From an uncultured Draconibacterium sp. (lineage in GTDB: Bacteria > Bacteroidota > Bacteroidia > Bacteroidales > Prolixibacteraceae), in assembly GCF_963675585.1 (NCBI RefSeq), contig NZ_OY776414.1:2149001-2213000 (forward strand): a stretch of 64,000 nucleotides of DNA. Direction: 5' to 3'. The position numbers and the translations under genes are program-made. The notes beneath the pieces are model-generated. The model did not search any database. It worked only from the letters and a program-made list of their open reading frames with translations, and was not told the DNA's origin. This document shows, one piece after another, positions 55,326 to 63,879 of the stretch (the first letter of the stretch is position 1; each line of letters starts with the position of its first letter).

Positions 55326-56559
55326 GCAAAAAGTAACCATTTTTCATAGACGACCTCTCCCTGAAATAGGGATGTTGGTAGGATACTCTCTATTGATTCA
55401 AGAAATTGAACGACGTGTAAAAAAAATACTACCTCTTCCAAGACAACTATCCATCGTTACAGAAAAGTATCAGAGATACAACACCGACCAGTGGCAGGTA
55501 TTTACTAATAGGCACAAACCAAACAATGACCTAATAAGTCATATCGTCTTTGCTCTTAAGTATGAAGGCATTGATTTACTAATCCTAAAAACGATATTTC
55601 AGCTGATAGGAGAAAAAGATATCAAGGAAGCTATTCAAAGAGAACCAACCGGTCAATATTCAAGAAGAATCTGGTTCCTTTATGAGTGGTTAGTGGGAAC
55701 AAAACTCAATATACCTGATCTAAAAACCGGCAACTATGTTGAGATTGTGAATCCAACCCTACAATATCCGGGACCAACGATTAATTCAACCCGGCACAGG
55801 GTAAAAAACAACCTGCCTGGCACTCCTGAATTTTGTCCAATGATCAGAAAAAGTGAAAAGCTTGAGAAGTATATTTCTGCTAATATTCAGGATTCCATTT
55901 ACAAAGGATTGAATGGAAGGAATAAGGAACTTATCAGAAGAACAGCAGCATTTCTGCTACTTAAGGATTCTAAAGCTTCATTTGCCATAGAGGGTGAATT
56001 CCCTCCAAATATGCGCGCAAGAAACTGGGGAAAAGCAATTGGAGAAGCAGGCAAAAAAGAGTTAACTTTATCAGAAATAGAACGACTCCAACATGTAGTT
56101 ATTGGGGCTAAGAAATTGAGGCACATGGGATTCAGACAGGAGGAAGGTTTCATAGGAGAACATGATCGTGAAAACTTTTCACCTATTCCTGACCACATTT
56201 CAGCAAAAGCGGAAGATTTAGACTCTTTAATGAATGGTTTACTGAATACAAACAATCTTCTTCAAGAGAGTGAATACGATCCTGTTCTTACAGCGACAAC
56301 CATTGCTTTTGGTTTTGTTTTTATTCACCCTCTTTCTGATGGTAACGGAAGGATACATCGGTATTTAATCCACCATATTTTGAACTGGATGGGATTTATA
56401 AAAAGGGATATGATTTTTCCTGTTTCGGCTGCTATTTTAGACCGAATTAGTGATTACCAGGAAATACTGGAAGATTATTCCTCTCAGAGAATAGATCTAA
56501 TTGAATGGAAGCCTACACCAAGTCATAACATAGAGATACTGAATGATACAATAACGTGA
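55309..56559 (+). pseudogene. Fic-domain protein, 5' part, interrupted by an IS982 element
   Basis: 415 native residues, then two residues and a TGA supplied by the IS end. N-terminal domain (1-180) has the RRPLPEIGMLVGYSLLIQ and PTGQYSRRIWFLYEWL stretches of the long Fic family. The Fic core has HPLSDGNGRIHR at 340-351 (Leu for the usual Phe), so the catalytic His and nucleotide-binding loop are present. SFAIEGE at 224-230 matches the inhibitory [S/T]xxxE[G/N] helix, placing autoinhibition before the Fic motif. Fic proteins transfer AMP to target proteins. Removing the IS restores a 514-residue frame with the fragment at 57592. It is the only plus-strand protein gene in the window. Confidence 0.9.
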
Positions 56560-57584
56560 GTTCGATTTAATGCAAGTTGCAAATTTGGTTATTTTCAATA
56601 ATTTCATCGAGATTTAAAGTAGGCTTTTTAGGAAAGTGCGAATAAGCAATCAGACCTGCTAGCAAGTTTGTAAGAAAGTTCCCAAAGCTTCGGTGTCTTG
56701 TGTGTTCTATCTGGCACATATTTTTTAATTCGTCGTTAACTGTCTCAATCAAAGCCCTTTTTCGCAACAATATTTTATCTTGTGTCAGCATCAACGAGTT
56801 TTTCATGTTTTTGCGGATTTTGGTAATCAGGTGAATACCGTCGATAAAAAGTTCGTCGAACAATGTTTTTGAGATATAACCTTTATCACCAATAAGTTTC
56901 CCGAATATTTTGTCATGGAAATTTTTGTTTTTCAACGGCTCCCTGTCATCAACATTGGCTTGGGTGAAAAGGAAGTCGAGGATTTCTCCTTTGTCGTTGA
57001 TGACGATGTGGAGTTTGAACCCAAAAAACCATCCCATCGAACATTGCCCTTTAGTAGCCAGTCCTTTAAAAGTTTTGTGTTGAAACTCTCGTCTGATATG
57101 GCACACTCTAATGGGGGTGGAATCTATAAACGAAACACCAGTACATTTGCCAAGGCAACATAGTTGCAGGAATACTGCCATGGGCATCAATGATTTCTGC
57201 TGAAGCTCGACAAAACGGTTGTATGATACCGTTTTTGGGAAGTCGGATTGCATGTGTTTTTGCACATAATGCACATAAAAATGCTTCAAACACCTGTAAT
57301 TCTTTAGGTGAAACAACACCATAATGGTAATCACTTCGCTGTCGGACATAACGAATTTACGGTTTCTTCGCTTTTTAGAAGATTCTTCAACCAGGACATG
57401 TCCCTCCTTAACCTTCTCAAATTCTTTGCAAAATTCGTCAATTAAATAGAAAATTTCGGTAATTTTAGAGTTCATATTAAAACAAGGTTTTGTTTGTTAT
57501 ATATTTAATAGTCAGATAATTAAATATAATCAAAACCTTGTTTTTTTTAAAATATTTTATTGCATTTTTATATCGAACTCACGT
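56554..57584 (-). mobile_element. Complete IS982-family insertion sequence
   Basis: 1031 bp with matched terminal inverted repeats, a 7-bp target duplication and a single full-length transposase on the minus strand. Size, terminal AC dinucleotide and transposase type agree with IS982. It is inserted in codon frame of a fic gene and replaces its last 99 codons with a stop. Confidence 0.93.
56567..57475 (-). CDS. IS982-family DDE transposase
   Basis: A 302-residue transposase. Catalytic residues read as Asp118 (SFIDSTPIRVCH), Asp197 (GKLIGDKGYIS) and Glu244 (KRALIETVNDELK), with the conserved GWFFGFKLHIVIND and IEHTRHRSFGNF segments of IS982. The frame is uninterrupted and starts 109 bp inside the right end of the element, so the element may still be active. 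Confidence 0.93.
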   Translation of the reverse strand: MNSKITEIFYLIDEFCKEFEKVKEGHVLVEESSKKRRNRKFVMSDSEVITIMVLFHLKNYRCLKHFYVHYVQKHMQSDFPKTVSYNRFVELQQKSLMPMAVFLQLCCLGKCTGVSFIDSTPIRVCHIRREFQHKTFKGLATKGQCSMGWFFGFKLHIVINDKGEILDFLFTQANVDDREPLKNKNFHDKIFGKLIGDKGYISKTLFDELFIDGIHLITKIRKNMKNSLMLTQDKILLRKRALIETVNDELKNMCQIEHTRHRSFGNFLTNLLAGLIAYSHFPKKPTLNLDEIIENNQICNLH

Positions 57585-57591
57585 TACAATA

Positions 57592-57891
57592 GATTTATAT
57601 CGTTACTACGATTTAACTCTTCAGGCAGAATTTCTTTACGAATGTGTTGTAGACACGATAAACAGGATTATTCCAGAAGAAATTGATTTTCTCGAAAAAT
57701 ACGATCGATTAACCAATGCAATAAATTCGTTCTTAACTCTGCCAGACACAAGGGTTGATTTACTAATCAAATTGTTAAATCAAAATAATGGGAGGCTGTC
57801 CAAAAGGAAAAGACAGAATGACTTTGATGAACTGACTGATGAAGATATTTCTCTGATTGAAGAATATTATGCTGATATTTTTATGAAATAA
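57592..57891 (+). pseudogene. Fic-domain protein, 3' fragment beyond the IS
   Basis: After one copy of the target duplication the fic frame continues without change: DLYRYYDLTLQAEFLYECVV onward for 99 residues to TAA at 57889-57891, ending in IEEYYADIFMK. The region is a helical C-terminal domain with a Lys-rich stretch (SKRKRQNDFDEL). A short open frame that appears to begin inside the IS is only this fragment read through the right end. Confidence 0.9.
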
Positions 57892-58012
57892 TGTATTAAG
57901 TCACACCATATAGAGCTAAATTATATGTAAAAACAGTGCTGGTGAACGATTCGGTTAACACTCAAATATCTCCTGCTACAAACCACTGATTTAGTGCTCA
58001 ATATCCATATCA

Positions 58013-58032
58013 TTCGACTCCCGCCAGCTCCA
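58013..58032 (+). other. tmRNA (ssrA) 3'-end fragment, probable att site
   Basis: TTCGACTCCCGCCAGCTCCA matches the T-loop, 3' T-stem and acceptor strand at the 3' end of bacterial tmRNA. The sequence before it (ATATCA) does not form the 5' T-stem, so only the 3' fragment is present and similarity begins in the T-loop. This is the footprint left at the far end of an element integrated into ssrA by a tyrosine integrase. The orientation places the intact ssrA and the element to the left. No integrase is in the window. Confidence 0.6.
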
Positions 58033-58050
58033 CTTTCAAAATGAGAAACA

Positions 58051-58085
58051 AAAACTCCTGTAAATAAATTATTTACAGGAGTTTT
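58051..58085. terminator. Bidirectional terminator between fic and the GH92 locus
   Basis: Perfect 15-bp stem AAAACTCCTGTAAAT/ATTTACAGGAGTTTT with a 5-nt loop, followed by T-runs on both strands. It separates two convergent transcripts (fic fragment on plus, GH92 on minus). Confidence 0.9.
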
Positions 58086-58110
58086 TTTATTTAATAAACA
58101 AGTTAATCAC

Positions 58111-60354
58111 TTATTTTCCCCACTCTTTATTTGCTTTCGGTCCCATTTCAAAAGTTAGCTTTCCGCCTTTTGCAATGGCTTCGTGTGAAATCCAGGGTAC
58201 ATTAAGTGGCACTCCGTTTAACATGGCCGATTGAATGTATTTATTTTCATCTGAGGCGTTGTAAGCTTCAATTTCAAAAATTATATCGTTGCCCAAATCA
58301 ACAGAAACATTTTCAAACATTGGGCTGCCGATTGAATATTGCTGACTTCCGGGTGTTACAGGATAAAATCCCATGGCTGAAAATACAACAAACGACGACA
58401 TACCTCCGCCATCTTCATCTCCGGGAACTCCCATCAAATCGTTGCGAAACCATTCTTTTAAAAGTTTGCCTATGCGTTTTTGAGTTTTCCATGGCTGACC
58501 TGCGTAATTGTACAAATAAGGAATGTGCAACGATGGCTCATTCGCCATTGTAAACTGACCCACATTGCCCGTTTGATCGGGTAACTGAGCATAAAAACCA
58601 TATTTACTCCGACCAAGAGATTCGGTGAATGTACGATCCAGTTCTTTTACAAAATTCTGACTACCTCCCATTAATTTAATCAGATCCGGTATGTTATGCT
58701 GTACATCCCAGCGATACGTCCAGCCATTATTTTCGCCGTAATATTCTCTGGCCCCCATTCCTCCAGAAAATTTGTAATCAAATGGTTCAATAAAATTCCC
58801 GTCTTTATCCTTGGGATGAAAAAACTTTGTTTCGGCGTTAAACAGGTTTCGGTAGTTGAACGAATTATTTTTGAAAAAATAGGCTTCTTCTTCATTCCCC
58901 AATTCTTCTGCAATCTGCGATAAACACCATTCATCGTACGATGTTCCCAAAGTTACCGCAACAGGCTGGCGTTTTTCTCCCGGATTAACTTCAGGAATAA
59001 TTTCCTTTTCTCCTTCATACAAAGCCGGAATATAACCATGTTGTTTATAAAAGTGATCAAGTTCACCGGCGGGTCTTCCCGACCAGGGAGCTAAGGTTTT
59101 TTCTGTGATTGCACCCTTGCAGGCGATATATGCTTTATTCAAATCAAAATTTCGTAAACCTTTCCGGTAGGCATCAATAACAGAAGCTACACCATGATTC
59201 GAATTCATGCGACGGCTATCTCCAGTAATTTCAGGGAAAGTCGGCCACCAGTTATTTTCCATTTGCTCCGACATAAGAACAAAAGAATTCAAAATATCTT
59301 CTTCCTTTTTTGAATCGATTAAAACACGTAAGGGATGATGCGCACGATATGAATCCCAAATCCAATCGTCGGTATAAAACGGACGACCATGATCTTCGTG
59401 CACTTTGCTATCGAATGCACTGTAATAGCGACCGTTTTCAGAAATACATACAGGACGCTCGAAACAACGATACAAGGATGTATAAAAAACAGTTCGTTCA
59501 TCATTTGTACCACCTTTTATATCAATCTTTCCAAGAGCCTCGTTCCAAATATTACGCCCTATATTCTGAAGTTCGGCAACTGATTTACCTGCAACCTCTC
59601 GCTTCAAATTTTCTTTTGCCTGCACTTCGTCTATAAATGAAATTCCGTAACGCACATTTAAGGCACTGGTTCCTTCGGGGTATTTTAATACCAAACTGGC
59701 GTTCGCTCCTTTTACATTACTTGCTTCACTTAATGTATTATCTGATAGTTGAGATACTTGTACGGGAATTTCTTCGGGAACCATGTACACATAAACTCGT
59801 GTGTTGTTTGCAATATACTGGTAGCCGCTTATTGCATTTCCATCCCATTTTAGTTCTCCGTTTTTAGAACTTAAAATCAAATACGCCGGATCACTTTTTT
59901 CGAATTGAAATTGGTAAGCTGCCGATTGATGCGAAAGCCCAAAATCAACCTGAATTTGTTGCTCATCCAAATAAACAGAATACGAATAAGGAGTAAGTTT
60001 CTCCTGGTCGTACCGATAATTTATTACCGGGCGTAATTCACTTTCGTTCCCCTGAAATGGACTTAATCTGAATGCAGAACTACCACGGTGACTGGTAACC
60101 ACCAAGGGCAATGCATGTAACTCAATATTGGTAAAATCGCCACGTTCGGGATATACACGCAACAAACTGTTGGGTAAATGGATTGTCGGGAAAGTTGGCA
60201 CCAGCAAATGACTAATATTTCCCATGTAAGGATTTACAAAATCAACAGGCTGTCCTGATTTTTCGATGTACTCATTCTTATTTGTGGTACACGAAAACAA
60301 CGATACCATAACAAGGATTAAGAGGTAAATTTTGGTTTTAGGTTTTAGGTTCAT
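58111..60354 (-). CDS. Divergent GH92-family lipoprotein (alpha-mannosidase-like)
   Basis: A 747-residue lipoprotein (Cys22 in LFSCTTN). The N-terminal beta-sandwich begins FVNPYMGNISHLLVPTFPTIHLPN, in place of the Gly-rich start of usual GH92 proteins. The (alpha/alpha)6 barrel has DDWIWDSYRAHHPL, FPEITGDSRRMNSNHG and, in the catalytic segment, GVPGDEDGGGMSSFVVFSAMGFYP. Standard GH92 has NEDxGQMSAWY at this spot; here Asp replaces Asn and Gly-Gly-Gly-Met replaces Cys-Gly-Gln-Met. It may have a changed specificity or reduced activity. A classical GH92 protein lies two genes upstream. Confidence 0.8.
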   Translation of the reverse strand: MNLKPKTKIYLLILVMVSLFSCTTNKNEYIEKSGQPVDFVNPYMGNISHLLVPTFPTIHLPNSLLRVYPERGDFTNIELHALPLVVTSHRGSSAFRLSPFQGNESELRPVINYRYDQEKLTPYSYSVYLDEQQIQVDFGLSHQSAAYQFQFEKSDPAYLILSSKNGELKWDGNAISGYQYIANNTRVYVYMVPEEIPVQVSQLSDNTLSEASNVKGANASLVLKYPEGTSALNVRYGISFIDEVQAKENLKREVAGKSVAELQNIGRNIWNEALGKIDIKGGTNDERTVFYTSLYRCFERPVCISENGRYYSAFDSKVHEDHGRPFYTDDWIWDSYRAHHPLRVLIDSKKEEDILNSFVLMSEQMENNWWPTFPEITGDSRRMNSNHGVASVIDAYRKGLRNFDLNKAYIACKGAITEKTLAPWSGRPAGELDHFYKQHGYIPALYEGEKEIIPEVNPGEKRQPVAVTLGTSYDEWCLSQIAEELGNEEEAYFFKNNSFNYRNLFNAETKFFHPKDKDGNFIEPFDYKFSGGMGAREYYGENNGWTYRWDVQHNIPDLIKLMGGSQNFVKELDRTFTESLGRSKYGFYAQLPDQTGNVGQFTMANEPSLHIPYLYNYAGQPWKTQKRIGKLLKEWFRNDLMGVPGDEDGGGMSSFVVFSAMGFYPVTPGSQQYSIGSPMFENVSVDLGNDIIFEIEAYNASDENKYIQSAMLNGVPLNVPWISHEAIAKGGKLTFEMGPKANKEWGK

Positions 60355-60420
60355 TTTTCAATTAAAATAAAGGGTGATTAAAAAGCTTTACAGTAAGACT
60401 TTTTAGGTACTTCATCGTAT

Positions 60421-61257
60421 CTATTTATTTTGGGTCGATGTTATTACTCCCCGAAAATAACCAATTGATTCTGCAATTCCCATAAAAGGATTGTCCATCT
60501 GACGTTCATGTTCCAACGAAACGACACCGTTATAATTTACCTTTCTCAACATGTTAACCATTGCCGGGAAATCTATTATTCCACGCCCCACTTCAACCGA
60601 ATATCCGGCTCCTGTATTTCCGGTTACATCTTTTAAATGAATATCAAAAATTCGTGAGTGGTACTTCTTTAAGTCTTGCACTGCATCGTTTCCATTGCGG
60701 GTGTCGTGCCCCATGTCAAAACACATTCCAATTCGCGGATCGAGATCATTCACATGATCCCAAACATCTTTGGCATCGGGGTATTTGTTAATATCGGGTC
60801 CATGCAAATGTATCGCCATTTTGAAATTGTATTCCTTAACTTTTTTGTCAACATAAGGTAATAAATCATATTCCGGCACCCCAACAATTAACTTAACGCC
60901 TACTCTTTTTGCATATTCGAAAGCCCGATCCACTTCCACTTTGTTTTTCATATAAATTGGGCCAACAGCATAACCAGTAATTCCATTCTCTTCTAGTTTG
61001 GCATTAAACAATTCAATTTGCTCATCAGTACTGCTTAATGCTAAATGAAAATCTTTTATACATAAATAATGTATATCAGCCTGTTTTAAAGTTTCCAGCG
61101 TTTTGTCGATACCGAACTTAACAAATGTGTAACCGGCCATTCCTAATTTAAATGCTTCGTTTGTTTCAGGTGCCGGTTGTGGATCAGGACGTTTTTCAGC
61201 CTTCAGCGCTGTTCCTACAATAAATACAACAACTAAAAATGCAATTATCTTTTTCAT
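60421..61257 (-). CDS. Secreted sugar isomerase/epimerase-like TIM-barrel protein
   Basis: A 278-residue protein with a signal peptide (1-20, after LKA), then a xylose-isomerase-like (AP endonuclease 2 superfamily) barrel. Metal-binding positions are suggested by MAIHLHGPDIN, GMCFDMGHDTRNG, RIFDIHLKDVTG and GVVSLEHERQMDNP. Exported members of this superfamily are common in Bacteroidota sugar loci, where the substrate is often unknown. It is located between the two GH92 genes and 66 nt upstream of the second one. Confidence 0.83.
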   Translation of the reverse strand: MKKIIAFLVVVFIVGTALKAEKRPDPQPAPETNEAFKLGMAGYTFVKFGIDKTLETLKQADIHYLCIKDFHLALSSTDEQIELFNAKLEENGITGYAVGPIYMKNKVEVDRAFEYAKRVGVKLIVGVPEYDLLPYVDKKVKEYNFKMAIHLHGPDINKYPDAKDVWDHVNDLDPRIGMCFDMGHDTRNGNDAVQDLKKYHSRIFDIHLKDVTGNTGAGYSVEVGRGIIDFPAMVNMLRKVNYNGVVSLEHERQMDNPFMGIAESIGYFRGVITSTQNK

Positions 61258-61275
61258 CTTACAAATTTTTCATGG

Positions 61276-61305
61276 AAGTTGTCAGAAGTAAACTTCTGAC
61301 AACTT
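61276..61305 (-). terminator. Strong hairpin between the GH92 and isomerase genes
   Basis: Perfect 13-bp stem AAGTTGTCAGAAG-TAAA-CTTCTGACAACTT. On the plus strand it is followed by a T-rich run (TTTATTTATTTTTTT); on the minus strand, the coding direction, by TTCCATGAAAAA. It may partly end minus-strand transcripts or protect a processed 3' end. Confidence 0.65.
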
Positions 61306-61397
61306 TATTTATTTTTTTAAGTAATACGGTTGAAAGGAAAATTTACTTATCTGATTTTAAAATATCTCTAATACCAATTTGATAAGCCAAACTATAA

Positions 61398-63662
61398 CTA
61401 CAATGAAGACGTCGGTCTGACATCAGGGGATTTTCCGAAGTTATAATTGGGCGTATTGCCCATAATAAATTTCAAAACCCCGCCAGCCATAATATCATCG
61501 TGTTTTATATATGATTTTGAGTATTCAGATCCATTCAATTCAACCGACTGGATGTAATAATTTTCTTTGGTGTTATTGACAGCCTCTACGGTAAATTTTC
61601 TTCCTTCAGGCAGCTTTATTGTTGCTTTGTCGAATAACGGACTGCCAAAAACATATACTCCGTTTGAAGGATTCACCGGATAAAATCCGAGCGACGACAT
61701 AATATACCAGGCCGACATTTGCCCACAATCTTCATTCCCGATTAAACCGTCCGGCTGATTCGTGTAAAATTCATTCAGTATATAACGTATTTTTTCTGCT
61801 GTTTTCCATTGCTGACCAGCATAGGCATAAAGGTAGGCGATATGATGACACGGTTCATTCCCCTGTGCGTACATACCAATTAATCCGGAAATATCGATAG
61901 AAGCATGTTCTCCAAAATTACCTTCCAGTGTAAACAACGAATCGAGTTTACATGTAAATTTCTCATCACCACCCAAAAGGTCAATCAATCCTTCCGGATC
62001 CTGTGGAACAAGAAACGTATATTGCCAGCCGTTTCCTTCAGAAAAATCGCCATACATATGTACCGATTCCATTGGATCATATGGTGTTACCCATGAGCCA
62101 TCAGATAATCTTGGTCGAACAAAACCAACCGATTTATCAAAATAGCTTTTATACGTTTCCGCTCTATTAAAAAAGTACTTAAAGTCATTTTCTTTACCAA
62201 GGCCTTTTGCCATTTGAGCCACACTTCTGTCATCGAGTAAATTTTCCAATGCAACCGAAGTAGCCTCCCTCGATTTGTCTCGTGGACTGAATCCGTAATC
62301 CATTAGTGGTGCAATTCCACGTTGTGTTTTACAGGTACCGGATGCTTTCAATGCTTCAAAAGCCAATTCTTCATCAAAACCATCGAAACCTTTTTGCCAT
62401 GCATCAACTACTACAGGTGCTGCACTGTACCCCGACATCGCATTGGTTTCGTTGCCCATAAGATGCCATTGAGGCAATTTGCCCTGCTGCTGAAAGATAG
62501 CCAGCATCGAGTTAATAATGTCATTTACTCTTTCAGACTGAACAATGGTTAGCAACTCGTGCTCTGTGCGGTATGTATCCCATAGCGAAAAAACAGAATA
62601 GTTCTCAAACCCGGGATTGGTATAGACTTCTTTATCGGTTCCCCTGTAACTTCCATCTGCATCGTTGAATAAAACAGGTGCAATAAAGGAATGAAACATT
62701 GCAGTATAAAAGACCTGCTTCAAAACCGGATCATTGGTTTCAATTTCAATTTTTGATAATTCTTTGTTCCATTTCTCCTCTGCCTGACCGGCTATCTTAT
62801 CGAAATCCCATTCAGGAGCTTCAATATCGATATTTGCTAATGCATTTACGGAACTCACAGGCGAAATTCCTACTTTCAAAATTACTTCCTGAGGATTGCC
62901 GGCAAATGAAATTACACCTTTCACGGCATGCGCCATAAACTCTTCTTCACCAACTAAAGTGTCGTTATCGTACAATTCCAGCTTCTCAATTTCGCGATTA
63001 CTTTTTAGGGTAAACCAAATCCGTTGGTCTTTTGCCCAGCCTTTCGAAAAGCGATACCCTTCAATGGTATTGGCATCAACTTGTTTCAGGAAAGTTTCAT
63101 ACGACTTGTCTCCAATCCCTTCTTTTAAATCAATTATTACATGATTATCATTTTTTCCCGGGAAAGTATACTTATGAACTCCTACTCTTTCGGTTGCTGT
63201 TAGCTCTGCTTTAACCTTGTACTTATCCAGCAGTACCGAATAATAACCCGGTTTTACCAATTCGTTATCGTGACTAAAGTAGGATGCGTATGCATTGTTA
63301 ATATTTTTTTGTTCTCCTCGTTTTATATTGACTTTCCCGTTTATGGGCATCAGAAGAATATCACCTAAGTCGGAACCACCTGTTCCACTTAAATGCGTGT
63401 GCGAAAAACCGGTTATAATACTGTCAGAATAATGATATCCCGAACACCAATCCCATCCTTTAAAAATATTGTTTGGTCCAAGTTGTACTGCCCCAAACGG
63501 CACACTTGCGCCGACAAAAACATGCCCATGTCCTCCGGATCCAATGATCGGATTGACATGTGTTGCCATATTTGACGTTTTGTTATTTGTATGAGAGCAC
63601 ATACAAAATAAGGGCAGAAAGAATAACATTGTTATGTATTCTCTTAATTTTCTTTTTTTCAT
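61398..63662 (-). CDS. GH92 alpha-mannosidase
   Basis: A 754-residue secreted protein (lipobox-like FCMCSHT at about 20-26). It has the classical GH92 signatures: HVNPIIGSGGHGHVFVGASV at the start, HTHLSGTGGSDLGDI, YRTEHELLTIV, and in the catalytic region GLIGNEDCGQMSAWYIMSSLG with the catalytic Glu. GH92 enzymes are calcium-dependent exo-alpha-mannosidases on N-glycans or yeast mannan. Length agrees with the family. It is transcribed from the SusD side on the right. Confidence 0.93.
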   Translation of the reverse strand: MKKRKLREYITMLFFLPLFCMCSHTNNKTSNMATHVNPIIGSGGHGHVFVGASVPFGAVQLGPNNIFKGWDWCSGYHYSDSIITGFSHTHLSGTGGSDLGDILLMPINGKVNIKRGEQKNINNAYASYFSHDNELVKPGYYSVLLDKYKVKAELTATERVGVHKYTFPGKNDNHVIIDLKEGIGDKSYETFLKQVDANTIEGYRFSKGWAKDQRIWFTLKSNREIEKLELYDNDTLVGEEEFMAHAVKGVISFAGNPQEVILKVGISPVSSVNALANIDIEAPEWDFDKIAGQAEEKWNKELSKIEIETNDPVLKQVFYTAMFHSFIAPVLFNDADGSYRGTDKEVYTNPGFENYSVFSLWDTYRTEHELLTIVQSERVNDIINSMLAIFQQQGKLPQWHLMGNETNAMSGYSAAPVVVDAWQKGFDGFDEELAFEALKASGTCKTQRGIAPLMDYGFSPRDKSREATSVALENLLDDRSVAQMAKGLGKENDFKYFFNRAETYKSYFDKSVGFVRPRLSDGSWVTPYDPMESVHMYGDFSEGNGWQYTFLVPQDPEGLIDLLGGDEKFTCKLDSLFTLEGNFGEHASIDISGLIGMYAQGNEPCHHIAYLYAYAGQQWKTAEKIRYILNEFYTNQPDGLIGNEDCGQMSAWYIMSSLGFYPVNPSNGVYVFGSPLFDKATIKLPEGRKFTVEAVNNTKENYYIQSVELNGSEYSKSYIKHDDIMAGGVLKFIMGNTPNYNFGKSPDVRPTSSL

Positions 63663-63778
63663 AAACTCTTAGCGTTAATCATTTACACGAAATCTGTTAC
63701 AGGTATTACTGATCATTTGCACCATTTTATGCGACCTGATTAATACCCTTTTTACTTTGCTAAAGCCATAAAAAAACA

Positions 63779-63813
63779 GGACTTCTCGCTTGCTTTCGCA
63801 TTGCAAGAAGTCC
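63779..63813 (-). terminator. Intrinsic terminator downstream of the right-hand susD
   Basis: Stem GGACTTCT/AGAAGTCC extended by inner TTGC/GCAA pairs, followed on the minus strand by TGTTTTTTT (63769-63778). A GATCTAACTACTA motif (63818-63830) lies between the susD stop and this stem. Confidence 0.85.
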
Positions 63814-63879
63814 GTTTGATCTAACTACTAGCTATTTAGTTGGTATAGGAAATAATTTCCTAATTAAAAACTATAAAAA

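Larger units (their letters stand above)
56547..57591. repeat. Target-site duplication and terminal inverted repeats of the IS
   Basis: TACAATA occurs at 56547-56553 and again at 57585-57591, flanking the element directly. Inside, the ends are inverted repeats: ACGTGAGTTCGATTTAA at 56554-56570 and, reading inward from 57584, ACGTGAGTTCGATATAA (16 of 17 identical). An intact 7-bp duplication indicates a recent, single insertion. Confidence 0.93.

Noticed and set aside
57538-57891. Independent small gene after the IS
   Set aside because: Its first 18 codons come from the IS end; from 57592 on it is the C-terminus of the interrupted fic gene.
58001-58040. Complete tRNA or tmRNA gene
   Set aside because: Only the last 20 nt match; no acceptor 5' strand, anticodon arm or tag-coding region lies nearby.
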